In this document: positions 45,883-54,125 of the stretch, one piece after another | How the letters are laid out: each line of letters begins with the position of its first letter | How positions within the stretch are numbered: the first letter of the stretch is position 1 | Origin: Microcoleus asticus IPMA8 | GTDB lineage: Bacteria; Cyanobacteriota; Cyanobacteriia; Cyanobacteriales; Microcoleaceae | DNA: 64,000 nt | Direction: 5' to 3' | Assembly (NCBI RefSeq): GCF_013179805.1 | Contig: NZ_SRRZ01000009.1 | Coordinates: 24,794-88,793, forward strand | Translations under genes and position numbers: made by a program | The notes under the pieces: model-generated | Databases searched by the model: none | The model's input: only the letters and a program-made list of their open reading frames with translations | What the model was told of the DNA's origin: nothing

Positions 45883-45905
45883 CAGTTCGCGATCGCATGG
45901 GAGGC

Positions 45906-45973
45906 GAGAAACCGGGTTTCTAGGAAAATCAAAGGTTTAGTAACGAGAAATATATGAAGAAACCCGGTTTCTC
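45906..45973. repeat. Inverted repeat GAGAAACCGGGTTTCT ... AGAAACCCGGTTTCTC
   Basis: 16-bp arms with a 36-base loop. A half copy (AACCCGGTTTCTC) is at about 42230. Dispersed hairpin family of unknown role. Confidence 0.75.
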
Positions 45974-46071
45974 AGATCGGCGTGAACAAGTCATAAAATC
46001 TTAAAAATCTCCTCAATGCAAGAGATTGCTTTCCTTCGATCGCATTGACATACTTGTGTATTTTCACTGGT

Positions 46072-46096
46072 GTAAGGTGCACAGTTCGCACCTTAC
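46072..46096. repeat. GTAAGGTGC / GCACCTTAC hairpin
   Basis: 9-bp arms with a 7-base loop, related to the perfect palindrome at 4614-4638. It lies in the 600-bp gap upstream of the secreted protein gene at 46212; nothing else gene-like is in that gap. Confidence 0.65.
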
Positions 46097-46211
46097 TTAA
46101 ACCGACGGTGTACCGTGTTCCTGCATCTTTCACCTCTGATATTAAATATTATTAATATCCAGCAAAGATCGCTTAAGATGTAATTATATAGTTAAAACCA
46201 GGAGTGACAAG

Positions 46212-46682
46212 ATGTTTTATAAAGATAGAGTTAAGGGCATTAAAGGAGTAGTTCTAGTTATGGCAGGCATTAGTGCGATTCCCTTCGGGATAGCTTCGCT
46301 TCACGGCTTTTTGACCGCTTCAGCACAAGCAACTGCATTAAATGAACCGATTGGGAAAGTTCTGGCGATCGCACCGAAGAATTTGGGGAATGATCGACCG
46401 CTGCAAATTGCTCAAGTTGAGGGATGTCCGAGGGCAGAAATGGTGCAATCTTTCGCAACGCCCAACTTTTCTATATACATTTGCAAAACCCAAGAAGGCG
46501 ATATTTTTTACCGCGGCCTCAGCAAAATAAATGGCAGCCAAATCAATGTCATGCAAGTAACTACAGGTGACGACGGAACTTATGAAGCGACTAACGGCAA
46601 TATTATCTATTCGATTAACCCCCAACGGCTGCAAGTCCGGCAGAATGGTAAGGTAATTTTGACCGAAGGTGTTCTCAAGTAG
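46212..46682 (+). CDS. Secreted hypothetical protein
   Basis: A 156-residue protein with a clear ribosome site (AGGAG 9 bp before the ATG). There is a basic start, a hydrophobic signal segment (VVLVMAGISAIPFGIASLHGFL) and a likely cleavage after TASAQA. The mature part has three Cys-containing or strand-like stretches (VEGCPRAEMV, FSIYICKTQEGDIFYRGL) and ends in a beta-rich region (NIIYSINPQRLQVRQNGKVI). I do not recognise the family; similar small exported proteins are frequent in filamentous cyanobacteria. Confidence 0.75.
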   Translation: MFYKDRVKGIKGVVLVMAGISAIPFGIASLHGFLTASAQATALNEPIGKVLAIAPKNLGNDRPLQIAQVEGCPRAEMVQSFATPNFSIYICKTQEGDIFYRGLSKINGSQINVMQVTTGDDGTYEATNGNIIYSINPQRLQVRQNGKVILTEGVLK

Positions 46683-46815
46683 CACTAATTGTGATTCAAC
46701 GATCGATCCTCTAAATTTAGGGTGTATTTTATTTAAGTGAAAAATTCAATACCAGCAAAAATATATTGATTCCTTAATAATCAAAGAGAATCAGTGGTAA
46801 CGGTTATAAAATTGA

Positions 46816-47217
46816 CTAACTTTTATTCAAATACCTCTCAATCAGGACGATCGCCACAATATCATCCACTGGTCTAGGCGGCGTCCGCATTCCCTGGGGA
46901 ATCAAGCGGTCGAGTCCCGTCGGAGGGTACATTTGCCAGTAGCGTTCCTTGGCTTCCAAACTGCTGTACCTCTCGTCCACTCGAACAATTTTGAGCGCAG
47001 GCGACAAACTCTGCGTCAATTTTTGTTTCCAACTCTTAGAAGTCGTTTGATCTCCGAGCACCAATAACTCAATTGAAAACTGTTCGCACAGAGATTGAAT
47101 AGTCGAAATTGCACTCTCGGAGGGTACAACTTCATGGTAGGAAACATTGTTATCTGTACTCATGACGGCGATACCGCACTTGTCTTTACCTGGATCGAAA
47201 CCTAAAATCATAGTCAT
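46816..47217 (-). CDS. RuvC/YqgF-fold nuclease-like protein
   Basis: A 133-residue RNase H-like fold protein. The first strand carries the metal Asp in MILGFDPGKDKCGIAV, a second acidic site is in LLVLGDQTTS / KIVRVDERYSS, and the end PRPVDDIVAIVLIERYL has the final acidic pair. This fits the YqgF/RuvC group (Holliday-junction or pre-16S rRNA processing). It is a cyanobacterial variant distinct from canonical YqgF, so the substrate is uncertain. The ATG at 47217 (or 47211) is preferred over upstream in-frame codons that add a hydrophobic, non-conserved piece. Confidence 0.82.
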   Translation of the reverse strand: MTMILGFDPGKDKCGIAVMSTDNNVSYHEVVPSESAISTIQSLCEQFSIELLVLGDQTTSKSWKQKLTQSLSPALKIVRVDERYSSLEAKERYWQMYPPTGLDRLIPQGMRTPPRPVDDIVAIVLIERYLNKS

Positions 47218-47286
47218 ATCAATTAAAAAAAATATTGCTACAATCCTCAATTTTATACCAATTATTAAAAGTCAAAGGGAACCGTA

Positions 47287-47438
47287 GGGACACGGCAATG
47301 CCGTGTCCTAATCCCCGCGCCGGACACGGCATTGCCGTGTCCCTACAGATGCTCGCATACAATCTATATTGCCGTGTCCTAATCCCCGCGCCGGACACGG
47401 CATTGCCGTGTCCCTACAAATGCTCGCATACAATCTAT
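47287..47438. repeat. Two 68-bp direct repeats carrying GGACACGGCATTGCCGTGTCC palindromes
   Basis: Units 47300-47367 and 47371-47438 (71-bp spacing) are nearly identical. Together with the leading part they contain three palindromes built on ACACGGCA-TGCCGTGT, each next to CCCTACA. It is a REP-like cluster between the YqgF-like and DUF3084 genes. Confidence 0.85.
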
Positions 47439-47506
47439 CTGTTTCACTAATTTTTAGAATTGGTATCAGTTACCACTTACCAGTTACCACTTACCAGTTA
47501 CCAAAT

Positions 47507-49198
47507 TTATTTTTTAATTTTCAAGTCTCCTTGGCCTTGATTCTGTTGTCCGGTGCGGAAAACAACGGCTCCGTTTTCACGAGCAACTAAATCTATTTTA
47601 AGCGGGCCGGCGATGTAAGTGACATCTGCGGCGATCGCCTGAACATCCACCTGTTTCTCGTACTGCTGCAACCGCTCGATAAAATTAGCTAAAGTTTCAA
47701 CCCGATTGTCGGCCACTTGGACTCTACCGCCGACAACGCCGATCAGGCGAGCGCGAAATTGACAAGCTTCTATCAATTGCAGCAACTGCTGCCGCACCTG
47801 TTCGTCGGTCAAAGTCACCGGATCGACAGCAACCCCTGCAATTACATCTCCAGCCCGGAACACAACTCGATTGATTTCTGCTTCTGCAAATACCTTAATT
47901 ACCTTTTCTTCCCGCAGGTAATTAGCGCCGGCGACAATCCGCACCACGTAGTCTTGCCCGTCTTTAATCTGACTAATTAGTTGATCGATTTCTGCTTTAG
48001 TAATTTGAATAACCTGGTCTCTAACCTTCCTATTTTCCGGCTGCATGAGTCCGACGGTGGTTTTATTTGCTTCTCGCAAAAGTCGATCGATCGCGCCACT
48101 TGCCATACCGGGTTCGATAATACGAACGACGCCAGCAGCTAAAATTTGACCGCGCCTGATGGCAACTGTACCCTCGCGAATTGCCTGAAAGTCCCGTTCC
48201 AAAACTTGCACTTGCTGCTGCAATAAAGTTTGTTGCTGTTCGAGTTGAGCTTGTTGCTGTGCCAAGGTTTCTAAGAGTGCTTCCCTCTCGGCAATTACTT
48301 TGTCGCGCTCGACAATTATTCGATCGCGCTCGGCGAGATTTTGCACCCGCTGGGCAATTTCCTTGTCTCGCTGGGCAATTAGTTCGTTGCGATCGACAAT
48401 TTCTGCGTCTCGCTTGGCAATTTCTCGCTCTCGCTTGGCAATTTCTGCGTCTCGCTTGGCAATTTGAGCTTTTACCTGCTCTCGCTGCTCGATTAACTGT
48501 TGCCGTTCCTGTTGCAGTTGGGCAATTTCCGAGCCTAAAGTCGTTTTTTGAGCAGAAACAGTTTTTAATTGGTTCTCAGTGCGATCGAGCTGAGCTTTTG
48601 TACTCGATCGGGCCGTTTCAACCAGTTTCAATTGTTCTTCGGTGCGGGATTTAGCCGCTTCCACACTGCTGAGCTGTTCTTCTGTCTGAGATTTAGCCGC
48701 TTCTACCTGACTTAACTGCTGTTCAGTTTTAGACTTGGCTGCTTGCACGCTGTTAAGCTGGGCCCGCAGCGAGTTTAATTTTGTTTGCGTCCGAGCTTGC
48801 TCGGCATTAGCGGCTTGGAGGGATTGATTAATTTGCTCTAAATTGGCTCTAGCTTGCGCTTGAGCGGCTCTGGCTTGAGCTAATTCAGTTTCAACTCGAT
48901 TTTTTTCTTGAGTGGCCTGGTTGATTTCTCTGCGCGCGTTGTTGAGCCTTTTTTGAATCTCGTCTATTCTAAAAACTCCCGTTCGCAGCGGCTTGCTAGT
49001 AGCAAACAAAATGCCCAGAGTCAGTGCTGACAAGATGCTGCCGGCCATCACTGTCACCACAACAGCAGTATCGCGGGGGCGAAGCTTGAACAAGCTCAAC
49101 CTTGCCTTGCCGACTTTCGTCCCAAGGCGATCGCTGACAGTGGCGATCACACCCCCCAACACTAAAATTACAAATACCAGGATGTATCCAGCAGTCAT
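47507..49198 (-). CDS. DUF3084 protein: membrane anchor plus long coiled coil
   Basis: A 563-residue conserved cyanobacterial protein. Two membrane segments lie at the N-terminus (YILVFVILVLGGVIATVSDRL and VVVTVMAGSILSALTLGILF). A coiled coil of nearly 250 residues follows, with repeated QLSQVEAAKSQTEEQL and AKRDAEIAKRE heptads. The globular C-terminal domain starts near residue 340 (LAAGVVRIIEPGM) and holds VNLRVVAGANYLREEKV-like strands and FRARLIGVVGGRVQVADNR. The family is broadly conserved in cyanobacteria; the function is not known, though the layout suggests an envelope-spanning or division-linked scaffold. It lies directly downstream of ntcA on the same strand. Confidence 0.88.
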   Translation of the reverse strand: MTAGYILVFVILVLGGVIATVSDRLGTKVGKARLSLFKLRPRDTAVVVTVMAGSILSALTLGILFATSKPLRTGVFRIDEIQKRLNNARREINQATQEKNRVETELAQARAAQAQARANLEQINQSLQAANAEQARTQTKLNSLRAQLNSVQAAKSKTEQQLSQVEAAKSQTEEQLSSVEAAKSRTEEQLKLVETARSSTKAQLDRTENQLKTVSAQKTTLGSEIAQLQQERQQLIEQREQVKAQIAKRDAEIAKREREIAKRDAEIVDRNELIAQRDKEIAQRVQNLAERDRIIVERDKVIAEREALLETLAQQQAQLEQQQTLLQQQVQVLERDFQAIREGTVAIRRGQILAAGVVRIIEPGMASGAIDRLLREANKTTVGLMQPENRKVRDQVIQITKAEIDQLISQIKDGQDYVVRIVAGANYLREEKVIKVFAEAEINRVVFRAGDVIAGVAVDPVTLTDEQVRQQLLQLIEACQFRARLIGVVGGRVQVADNRVETLANFIERLQQYEKQVDVQAIAADVTYIAGPLKIDLVARENGAVVFRTGQQNQGQGDLKIKK

Positions 49199-49201
49199 TC
49201 C

Positions 49202-49262
49202 GATTTTAGATTTTGGATTTTGGATTTTGGATTGAATCTAAAATCCAAAATCCAAAATCCGA
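49202..49262. repeat. Inverted GGATTTT(A/T)GATT repeats
   Basis: GGATTTTGGATTTTGGATT on one side and its complement on the other form a large potential hairpin between ntcA and the DUF3084 gene. This is a variant of the TTTTAGATT family and may end ntcA transcription. Confidence 0.75.
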
Positions 49263-49275
49263 TACTTTCTCGGCA

Positions 49276-49941
49276 TCAAGTGAATTGCTGGCTTAAGGCC
49301 ACCGGGTTGTGGACTGTGATCTTTTTCTTGTGGATCGAGATCATTGTTTCTTGCCTGAGATCCCCCAGCAAACGAGTCACCGTTACCCGTGTCGAGCCGA
49401 TCGCTTCGGCGATGGCCTGGTGGGACAGCTTCAAATCAATCGTAATCCCCTCTGTACCGGGTACGCCAAAGTCCCGGCACAGAATCAGCAAAAAGCTGAC
49501 GAGTCTCGAACCCATATCTCGGTGGGCCAGCGTTTCGATCATCATCTCGGTTTGCAAAATCCGAGACGACAGTCCCCGCAGCATCACCATCGACAGTTCC
49601 GGGTCTTCCTTGAGCGCTTTCTCGACTTGTTCGATCGGCAGCGAGATCAATTCCACCGGCGTAAAGGCTACCGCGTGGTAAAACCTGTCCGATCGGTGTC
49701 CCGTAATCAAAGACAGCACCCCAAATACGCTATTTTCGCGCAGGAGGGCGACTGTAATTTCTTCCCCTGCTTCGTACACCCTAGAGAGCTTCACAGCACC
49801 TCTAATGAGAACGTAGACGCGCTCAGCCGGGTCTCCAGGGAAAAAAATTGTCTTGCCCCGTTCAAAGGTTTCCACAATGGGTGGAAACGCCCCGCCGCTG
49901 ATTTGGCGGAACACGGCTGCTAGCGGTCTATCATGCGTCAC
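49276..49941 (-). CDS. ntcA: Global nitrogen regulator NtcA
   Basis: CRP-family transcription factor that senses 2-oxoglutarate and activates nitrogen-assimilation genes at GTA-N8-TAC sites. The 221-residue protein has a cyclic-nucleotide-like effector domain ([41 protein letters not shown]) and the NtcA-specific C-terminal helix-turn-helix [25 protein letters not shown]. The start is the GTG at 49941, supported by AAAGGAT 8 bp upstream; a TTG at 49965 has no ribosome site and overlaps the NtcA operator. Divergent from fabI. Confidence 0.95.
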   Translation of the reverse strand: MTHDRPLAAVFRQISGGAFPPIVETFERGKTIFFPGDPAERVYVLIRGAVKLSRVYEAGEEITVALLRENSVFGVLSLITGHRSDRFYHAVAFTPVELISLPIEQVEKALKEDPELSMVMLRGLSSRILQTEMMIETLAHRDMGSRLVSFLLILCRDFGVPGTEGITIDLKLSHQAIAEAIGSTRVTVTRLLGDLRQETMISIHKKKITVHNPVALSQQFT

Positions 49942-49954
49942 GACTAGATCCTTT

Positions 49955-49968
49955 GTACTAATCAATAC
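49955..49968 (-). promoter_or_regulatory. NtcA-type binding site GTA-N8-TAC in the ntcA leader
   Basis: GTACTAATCAATAC is a perfect match to the palindromic NtcA consensus, centred about 20 bp upstream of the ntcA start codon and just before its ribosome site. In other cyanobacteria ntcA is autoregulated through such sites. The position so close to the start suggests either a nearby downstream promoter or a repressive site; no -10 was assigned. Confidence 0.65.
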
Positions 49969-50141
49969 TTTATAACTTGCCGATTAAGCTTATTGAGTAA
50001 ATATACTTCCCAACCTCCAATATGCAAGGATTCTGTTACTTCCATCTAATGTTAAGGTAAACACACGCTGTATGATTAAATCTAGCCCTTCTCTTAACTT
50101 TTTCAATTCCGCCTCCATGTAGCTCCACAGCAAAATTAATA

Positions 50142-50185
50142 TCAATTGTGTCTCAATTGTGTCTCACTTGTGCCTCAATTGTGTC
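50142..50185 (+). repeat. Four tandem 11-bp repeats upstream of fabI
   Basis: TCAATTGTGTC occurs as units 1, 2 and 4, with unit 3 a variant (TCACTTGTGCC). A looser pair of CTGAATCAGTT units follows. The block ends about 97 bp before the fabI start and lies in the ntcA-fabI divergent spacer. Confidence 0.8.
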
Positions 50186-50281
50186 TGAATCAGTTAAATC
50201 TGAATCAGTTGTGTCTCAACAGGCGGGGTTGTCGCATAGAGCCAATGAGAACGGTGCAAGTTGCTTCTAGAAGAAATACAG

Positions 50282-51058
50282 ATGATAGATTTGACCGGAA
50301 AAAATGCTCTTGTTACGGGCATTGCCAACAATCGCTCGATCGCCTGGGGCATAGCTCAGCAGCTCCACAAAGCTGGGGCCAATCTCGGCATAACTTTTTT
50401 GAAGGACGAGAAAGGCAAGCACGAGCGCAAAGTCGCAGAACTGGTGGAACCGCTCAATCCAAGTCTGTATTTGCCCTGCAATGTCCAAGACGAGAGCGAA
50501 ATTGAGTCCACTTTTCAAACCATCGCCGACAAGTGGGGCAAGTTAGATATCCTAATCCACTGTCTGGCTTTTGCCGGCAAGGACGAGTTGTCGGGAGATT
50601 TCACCAACACCTCGCGCCAAGGTTTCTCCAATGCTTTAGATATTAGCGCTTACTCGCTGGTGCGGCTTTGTGCTGCTGCTAAACCCCTGATGGCCGAGGG
50701 CGGCAGTATTGTGACCCTGACTTATTTGGGTGGCGTCCGGGTAGTTCCTAATTATAATGTGATGGGAATTGCTAAGGCGGCTTTGGAAATGAATGTTCGC
50801 TATCTAGCTGCTGAACTCGGCCCGTTAAATATTCGGGTAAATGCGATTTCTTCAGGCCCAATTCGGACTCTTGCTTCGTCAGCAGTTGGGGGTATTCTGG
50901 ACATGATCCACCACGTTGAGGAAGTGGCGCCGCTGCGGCGGACGGTGACTCAGCAGGAAGTGGGAAATGCTGCGGCTTTTCTGTGCAGCAATCTCGCTAG
51001 CGGAATTACGGGTCAAGTTTTGTATGTCGATGCCGGTTACGAAATCATGGGAATGTAA
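50282..51058 (+). CDS. fabI: Enoyl-[acyl-carrier-protein] reductase (NADH)
   Basis: Reduces the trans-2-enoyl-ACP double bond, the last step of each fatty acid elongation cycle. The 258-residue protein is a classic FabI. It has the NAD-binding start KNALVTGIANNRSIAWGIA, LAFAGKDELSGDF, and the active-site Tyr-Lys as YNVMGIAKAALE. The C-terminal FLCSNLASGITGQVLYVDAGY is also typical. The ATG at 50282 matches the family start (IDLTGKNALVTG); the in-frame start 21 bp earlier is not needed. fabI followed by hisB is a common cyanobacterial order. Confidence 0.95.
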   Translation: MIDLTGKNALVTGIANNRSIAWGIAQQLHKAGANLGITFLKDEKGKHERKVAELVEPLNPSLYLPCNVQDESEIESTFQTIADKWGKLDILIHCLAFAGKDELSGDFTNTSRQGFSNALDISAYSLVRLCAAAKPLMAEGGSIVTLTYLGGVRVVPNYNVMGIAKAALEMNVRYLAAELGPLNIRVNAISSGPIRTLASSAVGGILDMIHHVEEVAPLRRTVTQQEVGNAAAFLCSNLASGITGQVLYVDAGYEIMGM

Positions 51059-51085
51059 CGGTAGTCGAGAGTTTTGAGTTATGTA

Positions 51086-51146
51086 GGGGCGGGTTTAGAC
51101 AATAAACTTTTACTTTAACAAGTAAGTTTTATTCAACAACCGCCCC
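51086..51146 (+). terminator. Large hairpin between fabI and hisB
   Basis: GGGGCGGGTT ... AACCGCCCC, followed by TTTCG, 27 bp after the fabI stop. The arms are separated by about 42 bases. It may end fabI transcription or be a dispersed repeat. Confidence 0.5.
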
Positions 51147-51244
51147 TTTCGATAGTTTTGAGTTTTGCATAATTCTCTTAACTAAACACTTGAGAATCAG
51201 CGCCGATCAAGCTCTAATCTTCAATTACTAATTATCAATAACTA

Positions 51245-51904
51245 ATGAATGACCAATTGCGAATTATGGAGATAATCGATCGCCCTTCTGTGCCTCCTGC
51301 AAGTTCAGTTCAACCAGGTAGGGCCGCCTTAGTGAAACGCACGACACTGGAAACGGATGTCACGGCCAGCCTCAATCTCGACGGTGTGGGAACTTGCAAG
51401 GCCTCTACGGGGATTCCGTTTTTAGACCATATGTTGCACCAGATTGCTTCTCACGGATTGATCGATTTGGACGTGCAGGCGATCGGGGATTTGGAGATTG
51501 ACGACCACCACACGAACGAGGATGTGGGAATTACGTTAGGCCAAGCGCTAGCAAAAGCTGTCGGGGATCGATCGGGCATTTCTCGCTTCGGGCATTTCAT
51601 CGCACCTTTGGATGAAGCTTTAATTGAAGTAGTGCTAGACTTTTCGGGACGGCCTCACTTAAGTTACAGCTTGGAAATTCCCAACCAGCGGATCGGCACT
51701 TACGATACTGAATTAGTGAAAGAGTTTTTTTCGGCGGTGGTGAACCACACTCAGATGACACTGCACATTCGACAGTTGCAGGGGGGAAATTCTCATCACA
51801 TTGTAGAAGCGGCGTTTAAAGCATTTGCGCGAGCTCTGCGGATGGCGGTAGAAATCGATCCCCGGCGCGCCAGTCGGATTCCGAGTTCTAAAGGAGTTTT
51901 GTAG
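51245..51904 (+). CDS. hisB: Imidazoleglycerol-phosphate dehydratase
   Basis: Sixth step of histidine synthesis, dehydrating imidazole-glycerol phosphate in the cytoplasm. The 219-residue single-function protein has an N-terminal variable part of about 30 residues and then the family blocks [33 protein letters not shown] and [19 protein letters not shown]. These contain the His/Glu residues that bind the two manganese ions. Ends KGVL as usual. A hairpin follows 11 bp behind. Confidence 0.96.
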   Translation: MNDQLRIMEIIDRPSVPPASSVQPGRAALVKRTTLETDVTASLNLDGVGTCKASTGIPFLDHMLHQIASHGLIDLDVQAIGDLEIDDHHTNEDVGITLGQALAKAVGDRSGISRFGHFIAPLDEALIEVVLDFSGRPHLSYSLEIPNQRIGTYDTELVKEFFSAVVNHTQMTLHIRQLQGGNSHHIVEAAFKAFARALRMAVEIDPRRASRIPSSKGVL

Positions 51905-51914
51905 TATGTGGTTT

Positions 51915-51938
51915 GTAGTAGCGTTTGGGCGCTACTAC
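51915..51938. terminator. Hairpin between hisB and the convergent unknown gene
   Basis: GTAGTAGCG / CGCTACTAC with a 6-base TTTGGG loop, centred between the hisB stop and the stop of the convergent gene at 51985. Short flanking T tract only. Confidence 0.55.
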
Positions 51939-51984
51939 GAACCTGTAAATCAAAATAGGGATATCACTCTCGGATTTTTGAGCA

Positions 51985-52875
51985 TTACTCAGTTAATATA
52001 TTTCGCATTGATGAGGTAAAGCTACAAATATTTCTGAAAGTAACGGCTCCTTTAACACCTATAAAAGGCTTCACAATGCTATGTCTAGAATTAGCTAAAG
52101 GTAGCATAAAATTCACAATAGCATACTTTTCATTGTCTGAGGTAATATCTGTTTCTAAAGTATATAATTGAAAAATGCTACTATTAAAAATTTGAAAAGG
52201 GCTTTCTAAAGCTGCCAACTCTTGGTCAGAAAGCTCAATGTATTGTTCAAAGGTTTTGATAAGAGCGCATAAATCTTCAACCTCAATTGGTTTGGGCACA
52301 GAACTGATGGAAAATTCAACAAGCTGAGTCGTGTCAATGCTTAAGACGATAAATAGATTAACAACATTTTGAGTAGACAGAAGTTTTCTTATATAAAAAG
52401 TAATCAGGTATCCGTCAGCCTCAAGACAACATTTATTCGCCTCCTTTAATTTCGGTAGATTTGAAGGAGAGGGCATATATGAAGCTCTTCTGGCTTCCTT
52501 AAGAGCTTCCATCTCTTTTGTCACATTACACACCCACTCTAAAATTTTTTTTTCTTCTTCTTTAGACTTCCCTAATTTTATTTCAAAATCATTGATGACT
52601 ATCGCGTTACAAGCTTCATTCAATAAATTCTGCAATAGACACATTTCCTGAAACAAAAAGCTAATTGTCATCAAGCTTTCACCGGACTGTTTAATCTCTT
52701 GAAGAATACATTCAAAAAAACCTCTAGCCTGTCTGGGAGATACAGCCACTCTTGTTGTAAAACTATGTGGTATTACCTGTTGCACTTCCTGAACAAGTTT
52801 CAGGAAAAATTCCACTTCTTCGATCGATAACTGAATCGCAACGTTGTTATATGCTATTGTAGCAACCTTCATCAT
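51985..52875 (-). CDS. Unknown protein linked to a C5 methyltransferase
   Basis: A 296-residue protein that I do not recognise. It is largely helical in appearance (QLSIEEVEFFLKLVQEVQQVI; KSKEEEKKILEWVCNVTKEMEALKEARR) with several Cys and a beta-rich C-terminal third. No signal peptide, membrane segment or nuclease motif is evident. The gene starts 27 bp after the stop of the DNA methyltransferase on the same strand, so it may be an accessory of that restriction-modification unit. Its AT-rich, Lys/Ile/Asn-rich composition differs from its fabI/hisB neighbours and fits acquisition together with the methyltransferase. Confidence 0.7.
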   Translation of the reverse strand: MMKVATIAYNNVAIQLSIEEVEFFLKLVQEVQQVIPHSFTTRVAVSPRQARGFFECILQEIKQSGESLMTISFLFQEMCLLQNLLNEACNAIVINDFEIKLGKSKEEEKKILEWVCNVTKEMEALKEARRASYMPSPSNLPKLKEANKCCLEADGYLITFYIRKLLSTQNVVNLFIVLSIDTTQLVEFSISSVPKPIEVEDLCALIKTFEQYIELSDQELAALESPFQIFNSSIFQLYTLETDITSDNEKYAIVNFMLPLANSRHSIVKPFIGVKGAVTFRNICSFTSSMRNILTE

Positions 52876-52901
52876 AATTAAAACCCTATTTTAAATATTA
52901 T

Positions 52902-54077
52902 TTAAATGAAAAGAGAAAGCTGTTGAATTATTTCTCGTCCTCTAACTCTATCGCCCTTAATTACCTGACAAAGGTATTGACCGATCGCCTCTCCCAATAA
53001 TACCGCAACTGCATTCCCAATTTGTCGGTATTTAGAAGCAGTCGATCCATAAAAAACCCAATCGTCTGGAAACGTTTGAATTCGGGCGCACTCCCTGACG
53101 CTCAAAGGGCGCAATTCATCGGGATGACACATATCTGTAGCCTTTTGATGGGGACTCGTTGTGACAGTAGGCGACGGTTTATCCCATGCCAAGCGCCGAT
53201 AAAAACCCACTTTACCGCCTTCAGATTTATAAGCTCCTCCCATTGCTTCTTGTTGTAATTCGCTGGGTAAATCCCTCCAGTTTTGACCTGCTGTTAACAG
53301 GCGCAAATACTTGAGGCGACTTTCTGAGTAAGGGACAAATTCTGGCTGAGAATCTACTAAATCTTTTAATCCTTCTCTAAGCGTCAGCCATTTGGTTTTT
53401 TTACCAATACCTTTTTGACTGTAATTTGGGAGCGGCAAAGTAACTAAATCATTACCTTTATAACCAATAAAAATTACTCTTTCTCTAACTTGAGGAACGC
53501 CGTAATCAGCAGTATTGAGCAAATCATACACAACTTCATAACCAATGCGTTTCATTTCTGCCAAAATCACTTGTAAAGCTGCACCGGGCATCTCATCAGC
53601 TTCTAACTGGGGGCAACCTAAACCTCTGCGATCGTGAGGTCGGTGTCGAATCGGAGCTGACAGCAACCCCTTAACATTTTCCATGATAAAAAAGCGCGGT
53701 TGGATTTCGTCAACAATGCGTATGAAATCCATAAATAAGCTGCCGCGCGGATCGCCTACAGACCCGCGTTTTCCGGCTGTGCTGAAGGATTGGCACGGGG
53801 GACCACCAGTCACTAAATCTACTTCATCAGCGCGCAGAGGCCTATCTAAACCTAAGATTTGTCCGCCTTCTTGTAAGAGAGTTTGGGCGCTGACTTCGCA
53901 AATATCTCTCGGTACAGCAGATACGGATAAATGACGACGATTTAGAGAGATTGTTTTGGTAGCATCAGGTTCGATTTCTACTAAACTTACTGTCTGAAAT
54001 CCTGCTTGTTCTAGACCTAAATCTAAACCGTATGCTCCAGCAAAGAGACTAATAGTTATCGGTTGGTTGTTAATCAC
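52902..54077 (-). CDS. DNA (cytosine-5-)-methyltransferase of a TdeIII-like system
   Basis: A 391-residue C5 methyltransferase. Motif I is SLFAGAYGLDLGLEQAGF (SAM site), motif IV is VTGGPPCQSFSTAG with the catalytic Cys, and motif VI is FFIMENVKGLL. Motif VIII is GVPQVRERVIFIGY, and motifs IX-X are RECARIQTFPDDW and YRQIGNAVAVLLGEAIGQYL. The recognition domain lies between VIII and IX. The start is GTG at 54077. The adjacent wrecked endonuclease looks like TdeIII (GGNCC), so a related target is a reasonable guess. With the endonuclease broken this is now a solitary methyltransferase. Confidence 0.93.
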   Translation of the reverse strand: MINNQPITISLFAGAYGLDLGLEQAGFQTVSLVEIEPDATKTISLNRRHLSVSAVPRDICEVSAQTLLQEGGQILGLDRPLRADEVDLVTGGPPCQSFSTAGKRGSVGDPRGSLFMDFIRIVDEIQPRFFIMENVKGLLSAPIRHRPHDRRGLGCPQLEADEMPGAALQVILAEMKRIGYEVVYDLLNTADYGVPQVRERVIFIGYKGNDLVTLPLPNYSQKGIGKKTKWLTLREGLKDLVDSQPEFVPYSESRLKYLRLLTAGQNWRDLPSELQQEAMGGAYKSEGGKVGFYRRLAWDKPSPTVTTSPHQKATDMCHPDELRPLSVRECARIQTFPDDWVFYGSTASKYRQIGNAVAVLLGEAIGQYLCQVIKGDRVRGREIIQQLSLFI

Positions 54078-54125
54078 AGGTTTTGCCTCAAGACTAGATA
54101 TTGCTGGAAGGAAAATTGTACTTTA

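Noticed and set aside
48181..48654. 157-codon plus-strand frame
   Set aside because: Antisense to the coiled coil of the DUF3084 protein; no family features.
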